A stretch of 64,000 nt of DNA, taken from Chara braunii (Eukaryota; Streptophyta; Charophyceae; Charales; Characeae). The position numbers were made by a program, and so were the translations under genes. The notes below the pieces were generated by a model that saw only the letters and a list, made by a program, of their open reading frames with translations, did no database searches and was not told the origin of the DNA. The stretch is from NCBI GenBank assembly GCA_003427395.1, contig BFEA01000106.1, forward strand, positions 2,799,067 through 2,863,066, in the 5' to 3' direction. This document shows positions 20,683 through 30,999 of the stretch, piece after piece (the first letter of the stretch is position 1; each line of letters opens with the position of its first letter).

Positions 20683-21724
20683 CCGTGCGGACGCAAGACT
20701 AACTCATATCGACTCGCAATGCAAGCGTGCGCAAGCGGTCGCAATGATGACGTACTATGTAGTACCCATACTCGCGTGGTCCTTGTTAACCTCGAGGGTT
20801 GCATTCGACACTCAAGTGTCGGCTGGCACTCGCCTTGAGGGTTAGTTTCTCGACGCTGGACAACCGCCAAACGTGGTTGAAGACCACACACCCTCTTTTG
20901 CACTCTATGCAGAGTGGGTGATACACAAGTCCGTACCTGTGATGGCAGTCGCCTCTTACTGCCCTGGAGATGAGTCCCACTCCAAGCCTGGACAGGAGTC
21001 AAGGGGTTTGACTTTGACAGCTACTACGGATTACAATGTCCAACTATAAAAATTAACAAGTAAAATCAACAAATAAATAAATAAATAAACATTCCATCAC
21101 TTATATATCAAATCAGATATCGAGATAATAACAAAATACTAACCTGCATAAAACACAGACACACACAATAGCCACATTGCCATACATCAATGTAGTCAAC
21201 CTTACTATTCCTTGTAACTCACACCATGCCTCACATACTCAATTCGCAGTCATAATTCAACTTTCCATAAATCTCATAAGTTCTTTGTGATGGTCATTAA
21301 AAAAAGTCCGGTTAAAACCCTTAAAGAAACATATCAAATCACAGGGCTAAGGCAGTCAAGCTGAGGTACAGGTATAAGCAAAGTTGTGTCGTGAGCCGAC
21401 AAGTCGGTGATCAACCAACCGACCTGTTATCAGTGATAATAGAAATGATCCTCGTAGGATCAAGTTGAAACTAGTCCGAATCCTGAGTCAAACGATCAAA
21501 AGGACCTGTAACACAAGACAGGTCAACGCCCCAGGCTAAAACCATAAGCCCCTGGAGAATAATCTCTATATCACAATCTCTCTTAGAGTCTCTCCTAATA
21601 GCTAAGCCTAAGTCTACCTCTAAGCCAACGCCCAAAGAAAGGTAGACTCATGACATAATTTCCCCTATCCAGGGTGGTTTACCAGAATCGCCACCTGTCG
21701 AAATATAATCTAACTCCTTTAAAC

Positions 21725-22300
21725 TAAGAAAATTTCGGCAGCGTTTCCCGTAGGAAAAATATATTCCCAAAATTTATATAAGCCAAAAATATGAAAGCAG
21801 AAGTAATCTCTAACTCAAGAAAGTCAAATTTTGTCTAACTCCCTGAATTAGTAAAAATTTGGGCAACACTCCCTTTAGAAAAGGAGACTTCCTAGATTTA
21901 TACTATCTTAGATTTGAACTCATAATAACTCGAGTTTCTGCCAAGACAAAATTTAACAACTCCTTAGATTTGTAAAAATTTCGGCAACACTCCCTTTGGA
22001 AAAATGTTAGTCCAAGATTTATACAAAGCTAAGTTCAGAACTTGAAACTAACTTTGACTTCTCAAAGTCGAATTTTGTCTGACTCCCTGAATTAGCAAAA
22101 AATTTGGTAGCACTCCCTTTAGAAAATGAGACTTTCCAGATTTTTACTAAGTCAGATATAAAGAAAAGACAAGTAGGATTTTGGACAAGTCAAGAATTGA
22201 TTAACTGCTTGGATCTGTAGAAATTTCGGCAGCGCTTCCCGTAGAGAAAGTAGCTTGCCAAGATTTATACAAGACCAAGTATAACAAATGATCCCAGAAA
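21725..22300 (+). repeat. Five 123-bp internal units of copy C
   Basis: Unit marks are at 21737, 21862, 21983, 22106 and 22228, a spacing of 121-125 bp. The first and last units carry GGCAGCG, as in copy B. Confidence 0.8.
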
Positions 22301-22568
22301 ATGCAGGAATTGATCTAAGTAAAATAAACTTAGCTCAGAGAATGCAGGAATTGAAACTAACTCCTATCGCTCTAGCACATGGCGAGCGTCTAAAACAACT
22401 ACCTATCAAACTGAAACTCAGACTAAGTAGTAGCCTCACTCAGTCACATGCAGGCTAAACCACAAAGGTAAGTACTCTCACCATCCCCAAGTCAACCTGG
22501 ACAAACAATAGTTTGTAATCTTTCAATGATTTAGCCTTTTATACACAGCTTACATAAGGTGTAAAGTC

Positions 22569-23444
22569 AGGCCACCCAAACTTATGGGACATGCCTAGCT
22601 TAGCCAAGATATACACAAAACAAAGGACACAACTACTTTTCTCTTCTTTGGGCAGGTGACTAGGCCATCCTAGTCGCCCTGAACTGTTTAAGATATCCAA
22701 GTTATATATAATTCTCTGAACTTTAATCTTCAAAAGCTGGGTGTAGGACTGAGCCATTCATCTTAGAAACAATGTTCAACCAGCCCAAGTTACCTTCAAT
22801 TGTATTCTTAATTGTACTCTCTTCAATTTACGATAAGCTATAGTCAGACAATCCAATCTTATGGAACCCGTGTCTGACTAGCCTGTTTTTAAATAGAATA
22901 TTAGTAACGTATAGCCAAATTATAACCTTGGGTTCCAGCATGTACGAGGCTTTGAGCCAGAAGTTCAGAAGGATCTAACTCTCTGCCAAATTCATTTCTT
23001 TCTGAACCATCATGTGTGTGGCATTGAGTCAAACCCCCTGAACTTACAGAAGGGTCTGCCCCTTTGCCAAATGTTACTTTTTCAGAATAAGGGCAGGAAG
23101 AGATGGAGTCACCTGAACTTACAGAACAACTCGGCCCCCTCGTTCAGAAACAAAGAAATTTAAGAAACCCCAAGAACCAAGGTGACTCAGGGTACCTAAA
23201 CTTATAGAGCGCCCTGAGCTCCTAAAAGTCAAACACAATCAAACCCTCACAAGTCAGAGCAGTCAGGGCACCTAAACTTATAGAGCGTCTTGACCCTCCA
23301 TGCAATTCACAGCACCAGGTCTCCCCAAACTTATGGGGACTTCCCAGCCACCAGAGCGATCATACCCCCTAAACTTATAGAAGGATCTGACGCTCCACTC
23401 AATTCAAATAAGCATAGCGCCGAGTCTCCCCAACTTTTGGGGAC
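22569..23444 (+). repeat. Covarying hairpin array, family H copy C
   Basis: About twelve hairpins. Stems include AGGC/GCCT (22569-22596), ACTAGG/CCTAGT with a 4-nt loop (22659-22674), TGAGC/GTTCA (22750-22778), TAGTCAGACA/TGTCTGACTA with inner TCCA/TGGA (22841-22880), GAGT/ACTC (23106-23132), CTCAGGG/CCCTGAG (23186-23218), GTCAGG/CTTGAC (23262-23294), GTCtCCCC/GGGGAC (23319-23340), GAGCGaTCA/TGACGCTC (23354-23395) and GTCtCCCC/GGGGAC again (23424-23444). The later units use a core CTAAACTTATAG or CCCCAAACTTATGGGG. The shared element with copies A and B is the loop sequence ACTTA. Confidence 0.85.
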
Positions 23445-23722
23445 CTCCCAGCCTAAATGACCTGGTCAACCCTCGAGCAAAACAGCCCTTCATCCTACCT
23501 TTCCCAGATGTAGTTCTTTTCACAATCTTCTTTCGGACAATCAACAAAACTGAAGCTGCCATTGCGCATATATTCCTTTACTTTATCTGATTCACGTCCT
23601 GAAAGTCAAACAAAAATCCAATACAGGGTTCACACCATACGCTCAGTCAGTCCTAGAAGGGTGTACAAGTAGGGGTTATAACTGGTTTTATAGAGGGGGT
23701 CAGGGAATTACCACTCGGTTCC

Positions 23723-23754
23723 CTGCCTCCAGGACTCCTCCTTAGTCCCGGCAG
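23723..23754 (+). terminator. 3'-terminal hairpin of copy C
   Basis: The outer stem CTGCC/GGCAG is identical to copy B, but the inner stem is GGACT/AGTCC instead of AGAACCT/AGGTTCT. Both arms have changed together. Confidence 0.55.
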
Positions 23755-23755
23755 A

Positions 23756-24010
23756 GCTCCCGCAATCGGTGGGGCGAACCTCCCACAGAGGCCTTGGCAC
23801 GGATTACGGGTTGCAATCCCGCCTGCCGCCTTCCTCTCAGAATCAGTAGATTAGACTTAGATTTAGAAGGGCAGAAAGAGATAGGTTTGAGACTCTCAGA
23901 TCCAAGGAGGGTGCTCTCAAACTCGCACGAGAGGGCCTTGTTATCTTGATGCGTCTGAGGGCCCCGCAATGATGGCCAGAATGCACCGCAGCTTGGTCAA
24001 ACTGAAGCCG
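23756..24010 (+). repeat. Repeat shared with 27496-27745
   Basis: Phrases CCCACAGAG, TTGCAATCC, GCCTGC, CTTCCTCT, TAGACTTAGA, GAAGGGCA, GAGAGGGCCTT and GATGGCCA occur in the same order in both places. The segment directly follows family H copy C and may be the continuation of a larger element. 24010-24740 shows no recognisable feature. Confidence 0.65.
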
Positions 24011-24747
24011 AAGCCAACCCTCTAACGACCCCCCTAATTCACAACAATAACCTCCCTTCTCAAGCCTAATCCCTTCTCTAAATCCCAATACCCCTTCTTC
24101 GAACAGCCTCGCCACACTGCACGCTCAAGCTCAGAAAGGAGCTCTCAATCTGTCAGTCTTTGCAAATAGTACAACACTACGCAGCAGGCTTGTCACACCC
24201 GCGACTCCTCAACAAGGCTCAGCCAATCCTCATAGCTTCGCGGCTCGAACTACCCTGGCCACAACTCAAGACACCGCCTGCGACTCAGAAATACAGCCTT
24301 CTTCCGTGCTGTAATGTGGCCGCAAGGCAGTCCCGCCACCCTTTCAGTAGGCCGCGCACGCGCGTTTGGCTGCGCTGCCCTTCCTCGGGCCTGGCCAACA
24401 CTTGTCCCACAGTTGGACTCTCGCTACCTCGGCCTGCGAGATTAGGCAGCGCATCCGTAAGGCAGGTGAGTCTTCAAGTATGAGACGATCACCCGACCAC
24501 ATGCGGTCTTATGACAGTCCCGTTTAACTCTTCCAAAACTCCCTTCTGCGTGGCCGACATCAAGCTTGCTTGAGCGCTTAGGATCAATGCGCACTCAGCC
24601 CAAAAATTTCATGGATGCTACTTGGGTACTTCCGCCAGCTGGATTTGGCCACTGAGTTCAGACCCGCAGTTATGAAGGACAATCCGCCCGCCTGCAGGTA
24701 AGCCTTCGACTTCGCTCCGCCCTGCTACTTAAACAAACGCAAATCAG

Positions 24748-24771
24748 AATGAATCTTCTGCTAAAACGTGA
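24748..24771 (-). repeat. Copy 2 of the 25-bp dispersed motif
   Basis: See 4733-4757. On the minus strand the frame reads HVLAEDSF and then a stop. Confidence 0.5.
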
Positions 24772-25076
24772 CTAGTTGTGCCAACCTGTCGCTTTCGCGC
24801 AACCTCTACCTCACTAATTCTGGCCCCGCTAACCTCCCCGCTCAAGCTAGCCGAAGATTCGTGGTCACGATAGCCAAACCCACATGTCAACTCCTTCCCC
24901 GCTGTTTCGTTCGTTCCCTCCAGCATATCTTTCTTGTTTCTTCCTTGTCTCCATCTCCCATCCTACCACCTCCGCGCACTAGTTTTTAACCAAACTCATC
25001 TATTTACTAACTTCCTAACCAAGCTAGCTACAGAATCGAGCTCGCAGCCCCCGAAAACCTCTGGATTGGATTCTCC

Positions 25077-25684
25077 CTCGCTCGTTTTCACTCAGAAACG
25101 AGCGAGATACTTGTCTTTCTCCCTCCCCTCCCCCTATTTCACCGTGCATGCATCCGGCGCATTTTCGCGCCTAGATCCATTCTTCTTTCTTGTTTCTTCT
25201 ACTATTTCCCCCCCTACCTCTACACCTGCTAATCCGTTGCTAAAACCAAATACATCTTTGAATTCGCCCGGGGTTAAAACCCCTACCTCAAACCTTTCCC
25301 CGCTTGATTTCATAAGGAATCGAGCGAGGTCTTGACTCTTCTTCCCCCGTCGTCCCTGACTCCTCCATAGCCTGCGCACTGACTTTCTCACTAACTCTCT
25401 CCTCTACTTACCCTTGTCCCATTCTGACTTCACCATCATGTTCGCCCCGGCCCGAAACACCCGGAATGGATCTTGGTTCGTTGAAAACGGTCAAGGAATG
25501 ACCGACTTACCTCATTTCCACCCTTTGCCTTCTTTACTCTCCGCCATATCCCGGCGCACTAACCTCTCTTACTAACACTTTTTCTACTCATTCTTTACTA
25601 ATTCTAACTACGACTTCATATTCGCCCTAATCTAAAAACCCAGTCTCCACGCCTACCTTGCTCGATTCCATTAGGAATCAAGCA
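25077..25684 (+). repeat. Hairpin array of 0.2-kb units, plus orientation
   Basis: Four hairpins lie 170-225 bp apart: CTCGCTCGTTT/AAACGAGCGAG (25077-25106), CGCTTGATT/AATCGAGCG with one wobble (25301-25326), a weaker CTTG/CAAG (25472-25495) and TGCTCGATT/AATCAAGCA with one mismatch (25659-25684). Three loops are exactly 8 nt. Between them are pyrimidine-rich tracts, GCGCACTNACTTTCTC phrases and a perfect GGGGTT-AA-AACCCC palindrome (25270-25283). Related units occur inverted at 34.9-35.6 kb and decayed near 31.4 kb. Confidence 0.7.
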
Positions 25685-26422
25685 CCTCGCTCATTACAGG
25701 CTGCGCCCAAGCTACTGCTGCCATCTCTTTCGCTCTGCGTGCACCCGGTACTCTTCCCCGTCCAGATGGATCCGCCCGCCCCCGCCTTCCACAGTCCCTC
25801 TCTCCGAATGACTCGGGCGCAGAAAGGCGCCCCGATTCATTCTATCTGCCCTTCCCGATTCCCTTACTCTGCGTGTACCCGTCACAGCCCGATGTCCCGA
25901 TTGACCCGCACCCCCTTTCTTTTCTTCTTGCTTATCCCGTCGCCCGCTGCAGCGCTCTGCCCGTCAGCCTCTGCCCGTCACCTCGGCTCACCGCCTGCTC
26001 GCGTAGTTACCTGATACCACACGGCTATCTCCGCTTTCTACCTCACTGCTCCTCTTCTGCGCCCGTCGCCTGCGTCTACTTGTGCCACGCCACCTCCGGT
26101 CTTTCCCCGCCCAGCCTATGCGACCTCCCCCTCGCAACGCTCAGTAGTGGCGGGTTCCTCCGCTCCTCTCGGCAACTTATGCCACTCTGAGGAAACCTTC
26201 GGAGGGGACTGACTACTAGACGGTCCGATCAGCCTTTCGCCTCTATGCTGAACCCTGACGGACGATCCACTCGGCAGTTTTGCGTGCCTCCCCACAGTGC
26301 CTCCGCAACAGCACAACCGAACGATCTGCCTATCAGTATAGCTGCGGCCTCCGTCCCAACGGCTCGGTTCCACCCCGCACAGGCACGACCCACCATTCAT
26401 CAGGTCCCCTATCGCGCGACCC
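25685..26422. other. Unassigned C-rich sequence
   Basis: It is pyrimidine-rich with several short open frames but no recognisable domain. It lies just before the chimeric duplication at 26423. Confidence 0.5.
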
Positions 26423-26881
26423 ATACACAGGTATCGGTCCCGAGGCCGCGGACTTGCTGTAAGCCTATAGCATGGCCTCAGGCAGCACAAGTGCCAACGC
26501 TGATCCGACGGTAATAACAGCCACCCAGATAAGAATTTTGGAACCCACAGCGTCCATAAACTCTCCGTGCCTGTGGCTCCTTCCATTGTGCTCGGGACCG
26601 ACCCGCCTAAGCACAGTTAACCCCCTTCCTTCTGTCTCTTATACACATCTAGATGTGTATAAGAGACAGTCCTATACACAGGTATCGGTCCCGAGGCCGC
26701 GGACTTGCTGTAAGCCTATAGCATGGCCTCAGGCAGCACAAGTGCCAACGCTGATCCGACGGTAATAACAGCCACCCAGATAAGAATTTTGGAACCCACA
26801 GCGTCCATAAACTCTCCGTGCCTGTGGCTCCTTCCATTGTGCCAGGGACCGACCCGCCTAAGCACAGTTAACCCCTTCCTT
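26423..26881 (+). repeat. Near-identical 208-bp duplication around an adapter
   Basis: 26423-26630 and 26674-26881 are almost identical (about two differences seen). The 43-bp spacer is mainly the adapter. This is an assembly chimera from a mate-pair read, not a biological tandem repeat. Confidence 0.9.
26632..26669. other. Nextera mate-pair junction adapter
   Basis: CTGTCTCTTATACACATCT followed by its exact reverse complement, 38 bp. This is the transposase mosaic-end junction of Nextera mate-pair libraries. Translated, it gives the well-known junk peptide SYTHLDVYKRQ. Confidence 0.98.
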
Positions 26882-27480
26882 TGGGTCCCATCGGGCATGC
26901 TCGTGGTCAAACATCTTACGTCAGATCACAATTGGCGGGCGCTACACCTACAAAGGGTTCGCGCCACCCAAATTTTCTTCCACTTCGTGGGCTGATCACC
27001 CACCGGCTCTCATACCCATTAACCTCCCCGGATTGTATGTCATGGTGACCAGGATAGAGAAATTTCGCCAGCATCCCGAATACTCCAAAAATCCGTAGGC
27101 CAACCAAGGGGGCGTCCGATCAAGGTCCTCGACCGCTGCGACGGTCTCCAAGTCCATCGCCGTGCCCGAGTCAAGGCACACCGGAGCAAAATAACGATGC
27201 AAAACGATAAAAATACTTAGAAACTTTTAATCATCAGATTATGGCGAACGAGGGAAGGGAGCCGCAAATGCCACTCTGACTCCGGCGAACGAGGGAAGGG
27301 AGCCGCAAATGCCACTCTGACTCCGCCAATGGCAAGGCCGAAGCGGGATAGCCCCGCCGGACCCTCAACCCCTCGGTCCGTCTGTGCCACTCTGACCCCC
27401 ACGTCGCCGTCGCCAGGCGGGCATCACTACACTTGCATGACTTGCAAAAAAACACGCCAAATACCCTTGTAAGGGTATTT
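26882..27480 (-). repeat. Repeat shared with 32220-33480 (empty MITE site)
   Basis: Phrases such as GAATTTCG(T/C)CAGCATCCC, CAAGGTCCTCGAC, ACACCGGAGC and ACTTTTAATC occur in the same order at 32.2-33.4 kb. At about 27195-27215 this copy has only a short A-rich join where the other copy has a 773-bp MITE. The orientation of the element is not known. Confidence 0.7.
27243..27324 (+). repeat. 41-bp direct tandem duplication
   Basis: A segment starting GGCGAACGAGGGAAGG is repeated exactly with a 41-bp period. It is recent or artefactual, since the copies are identical. Confidence 0.85.
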
Positions 27481-27492
27481 GGTACGACACTG
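27467..27492. repeat. Perfect 26-bp palindrome
   Basis: CCAAATACCCTT-GT-AAGGGTATTTGG. Related, less perfect forms lie at 3397-3424 and about 33461-33482. The element ends near here, so it could be a terminal structure. Confidence 0.8.
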
Positions 27493-27495
27493 CAA

Positions 27496-27745
27496 TTGGT
27501 GGGCAGACTTCCCACAGAGTCTTACTGCGATCCTACAGCTTGCAATCCTGCCTGCAACCTTCCTCTTTGAACAAGACTAGACTTAGAGTAAGAAGGGCAA
27601 AAGTAGGGGTTTCAGACTCTGGAGATACAGGAGGGGGACAACTCAACTCTCAGGAGAGGGCCTTCATGTCTTCATATCTAGAGGGTCCCGCATCGATGGC
27701 CAACACACGCTGCCGTTGGTCATACCGAAATCAAATCGTCAATTG
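27496..27745 (+). repeat. Second copy of the 23756 repeat
   Basis: It aligns with 23756-24010; see there. The palindrome at 27467 directly precedes it. Confidence 0.65.
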
Positions 27746-29350
27746 TCCGACCCCCCTTCAAAGGACTCTACCACTTTGCAAGACTCGTGGACCAAAACGC
27801 AATGACCACAACTCAAAGTGCAGGTTGCGAGTCAGAAACAACAACTCTCTCTCTCGCCATAGTGAAACAATGGCATGGCTTGACTAGTCATGCAGCTGCA
27901 GAGTGCCCGCTGATACCGGTTGTGTAGCCTTCACCAAATCCTAGTAAGTGTCCGACTGGCGCCTGGACTTGCACTCCTTCGATCGGTATGGTGGGCACCG
28001 CACCGGCCGACAAATAGGCATCGAATTTCGCAGCTTCTCTCCTGCTATGTCATATGACAGTGAAAGATGTGTCAGTCAGTAGGTAAGTCTGCAATCTCGA
28101 CAACGTGCGGCAATACGCAGCGCAGAACCTCACAGCAGGGTAGAACAACCACAACAGGTTACTCACCAAGCCACCACAGGGTCCACAGTGATTACTTCTG
28201 CACTTGACAACTTCAGCACACCAGCCATACAACATCCGGTGCCTGATTATACGTTCGCAGAGGCCCCCTTGGCTGAAGACAGTAACAACGTTTGACCTAG
28301 AACAGTAGATTTCATATGATTACCAACAACAATAGCTCATCTTGATTTTGCCGTTATCAGGAAGCTCACCCAAACTGACAGAAGTATTCTAGAGCCTTCA
28401 CTGGACAACAACCCCTTCAATTACTGCTTGCTGTCATCATATAGTCGTTCACTTGAGCAACTCTACAGCAACCTGCTTAGTGCCACAATGGCATACCTCT
28501 ATGCGACGGGCACCAAGCTTGCCCATATACATGAAGCCGATGAAGGTTGAGTCCAAGAACATCCTTAATGACGTTTGCCTCTAAAATCAAAGATATTGTG
28601 AGATATTTTCCAAGTCTCTTTGTGTGCCCCATCAGACTGACCTTCTCGTCGGAGATATCTGCAAGTCTCTTCTGTGACCGATCAGGCTGACCGTATAGAG
28701 AATGATTATCAGATGTTACTATGGATGCATGTAAATCGCAGTTCAGAACATGTCTCTTTACCCAAGTGCTTTGACGACAAAACTTCTTAAAACTTGGTAC
28801 TTTCCTGTTGTCTCCCATAGTCCTGTCTCCTGATATGGCCTTCACAATTAGGTACAAACAGGGGGTAACATAGGCTAGAAAAGGTCCTCGGCCTTTGCAG
28901 GCGAGAAATATGGGTTGAAGACAAACTATCAAAGGTTAAACCAAGTCAATCTGCCAAATTTGGACTCTCATCTGCAGTTTGACAGTTCCTCGCACCAAAC
29001 TTTGCAGCTTAGTGATATGCAAAATAAGACGGAATCTGCCTCTAGAGCACGATATTATACGCAATCTTCCAACCATTCACACAGGTTACCTTCATCGATA
29101 CGGCGAGCAATACACTGGTCAACAGGTAGAGAAAATCACACAAAAATGGATATAACTTAAGAAGAAGAAGACGTGAGTTTTACTATCATGGCGACATCAA
29201 CTTCTCCCCTACATGCCTCGACATCACACCGCCGAGGATCTCAACCCTTCCACTCATTCGCCACTCAGGCTGAGGAATGAAACCATCTACCCCCTATAAA
29301 TATAAGTTTACGGACATACTCTCACCCGTACACGGGCGTTCCCGGTCGAC
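27746..29350. other. Unassigned region
   Basis: It includes a 151-codon minus-strand frame (28477-28932) that I do not recognise: no transmembrane segment, no clear motif. A palindrome TGTCATATGACA is at 28048-28059 and an AGGTAAGTCT donor-like motif at 28080. It may be part of the retroelement whose reverse transcriptase lies at 29.9-30.6 kb. Confidence 0.4.
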
Positions 29351-29444
29351 ATGTCTCATCAATCCGGTGTTCTAGTCCCTATGCATTGGCCCGTCTGAAA
29401 CCTGGTCATAGGTTGCTCCGACCTTCTCATTTTTCGAGCGAAAA

Positions 29445-29645
29445 AGGCGCTCGGGTGGGCGCTCTGCCAGCCTCCTCGAAGAACCAAGTCTGCTGAGCGG
29501 TACCTGGCCACTATTAACGCTAAATACATTCCTGCGAAAAACTCGCTAAAAACGCTCGGGCGGCAACTCTGCCATCCTCCCCGATGAACAAGTCTTCTGA
29601 CCGGTACCTGGCTAACATTACCTACAAGAAACATTCCTGTGGAAA
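29445..29645. repeat. Two-unit tandem repeat (about 105 bp)
   Basis: CGCTCGGG, CTCTGCCA, CAAGTCT, GGTACCTGGC and AACATTCCTG-like phrases occur twice. On the minus strand both units read a GGWQS...PS peptide, so the duplication preserves frame, but the frame is not otherwise coding-like. Confidence 0.65.
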
Positions 29646-29943
29646 ACAACATGGTACTCCACGACAAACTCGATAGGGCCGAGTCCTCGAGTTTTACCCG
29701 GCGATCCAGACCCCCTTGCAGAGGAGCCAATGAGAGTCCAGACAAAACCAGAAAAATCCGGAACATGCAGAACAATGCAGAAAAAGTAGACAAATGTAGA
29801 AAAATGGAGGTCACACCAAAAACACTAGACCCACCGGCGCTCCTCAGTCCGATGGTGGAAAACAGCCCAAGCCAAAAACGCCTAGTTGGCGTCCAGAAAG
29901 TCTCCCGCGTATCACGTACCTGGCTTTGTGGGATAACCCACGA

Positions 29944-30560
29944 TTACATGTCTGCAAGCCATGTTTCAATCGCACAGGACATATCTTTCCAGATCCTGCT
30001 GCCATCTCGCCGATACATCCTGTCCAACCCTACCAGCACGACTTTATCATGGTAGTTTGCCTTTCGGAGCTCCTCAGCAAAGCTGAGGATATTGAGAAAC
30101 GTGATCCCTACTTGGTTGGAGTTATTGGAGATTCTGAGAATGGTATTAGCAACAGTCGCAAACTTCGCAAGGCGAGGCCCAAATGAGGCGAAATCTTTGT
30201 ACGTTCCGAATTTCAGGGGGCCAGCATCCCAGATCGAGTTTCCGTTCTTAAACTTATGAGACATCACCAGGGCTGCTTCGTTAATAACCAGCATACGGGT
30301 CTAAAGAAAATCAAGGACCCTTGTACCCGTGTCCGTGCATTCAAGCTGCAGTCCATCGGGATAGCAGTTGGTGACGCGATCCAGTCGATCCTTGGCAAGC
30401 TGATGGCTCACTTGGTCACCTTTCTTGAAGAAGGCAATTATTAACAGGTCGTCAATATACCGTTTTCCATAAATCAAGCGAGCATCACTTCCAAGCTCAG
30501 ATAAAAAGGTGAACTCAGCGCGCATACACATCACGCAAGCAAGGTAAGTCTTCAACTATG
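29944..30560 (-). pseudogene. Reverse transcriptase fragment with YIDD box
   Basis: The minus strand reads continuously from about 30555 to 29944 with one internal TAG (near 30298). Residues about 29-40 read YGKRYIDDLLII, the catalytic YxDD motif (about 30459-30448). It is followed by a segment GLQLECTDTGTRVLDFL and a long tail containing KFGTYKDFASFGPRLAKF. The order (YIDD, then L-x-FL, then conserved tail) resembles Penelope-like or related reverse transcriptases rather than the LINE at 45 kb. Upstream palm motifs are missing and the reading ends near a donor-like AGGTAAGTC on the other strand. Family assignment is tentative. Confidence 0.55.
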
Positions 30561-30759
30561 TCGTTTCACTTTTCTCCTTTGAAAACCTTCGATTAACAGC
30601 AACGACCATCGTGATGATCTTCACATGATTCTGAAGTCGAGATAACAACAACTCGCTACAGCTCCCACGATATCATGCACAACAGCCGACTATGAGCGCA
30701 GATAGCAGCAGCAGGGTCTCGGAGCGCCCTATCAACTTTGTAAACGCACCACCTGGCCA

Positions 30760-30764
<5 letters not shown>

Positions 30765-30830
<66 letters not shown>
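30765..30830. repeat. (CT)n microsatellite
   Basis: A long CT run leads into the gap; the assembly evidently broke on it. Confidence 0.95.
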
Positions 30831-30832
<2 letters not shown>

Positions 30833-30843
30833 TCTTTCCTCCT

Positions 30844-30999
30844 NNNNNNNNNNNNNNNNNNNNNNNNNNNNNNNNNNNNNNNNNNNNNNNNNNNNNNNNN
30901 NNNNNNNNNNNNNNNNNNNNNNNNNNNNNNNNNNNNNNNNNNNNNNNNNNNNNNNNNNNNNNNNNNNNNNNNNNNNNNNNNNNNNNNNNNNNNNNNNNN
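30844..30999. other. Assembly gap (156 N)
   Basis: Unsequenced, with CT-type simple sequence on both sides. Confidence 0.99.

Larger units (their letters stand above)
20088..23755 (+). mobile_element. Family H repeat, copy C
   Basis: About 3.67 kb, head to tail with copy B and with the same order of parts: GC-rich head, TATA box (20676-20682), GACACT-CA-AGTGTC palindrome (about 20796), TTATCAGTGATAA (21427-21439), five 123-bp units, AGGTAAGTA (22466-22474), hairpin array and terminal hairpin (23723-23754). It is non-coding. Its hairpin array is the most elaborate of the three. Confidence 0.8.

Noticed and set aside
26472-26765. 97-codon open frame containing SYTHLDVYKRQ
   Set aside because: It crosses the Nextera adapter; the peptide is a known sequencing artefact.
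28477-28932. 151-codon minus-strand frame as a gene
   Set aside because: No domain, no start context or neighbour supports it; it is mentioned only as unassigned.
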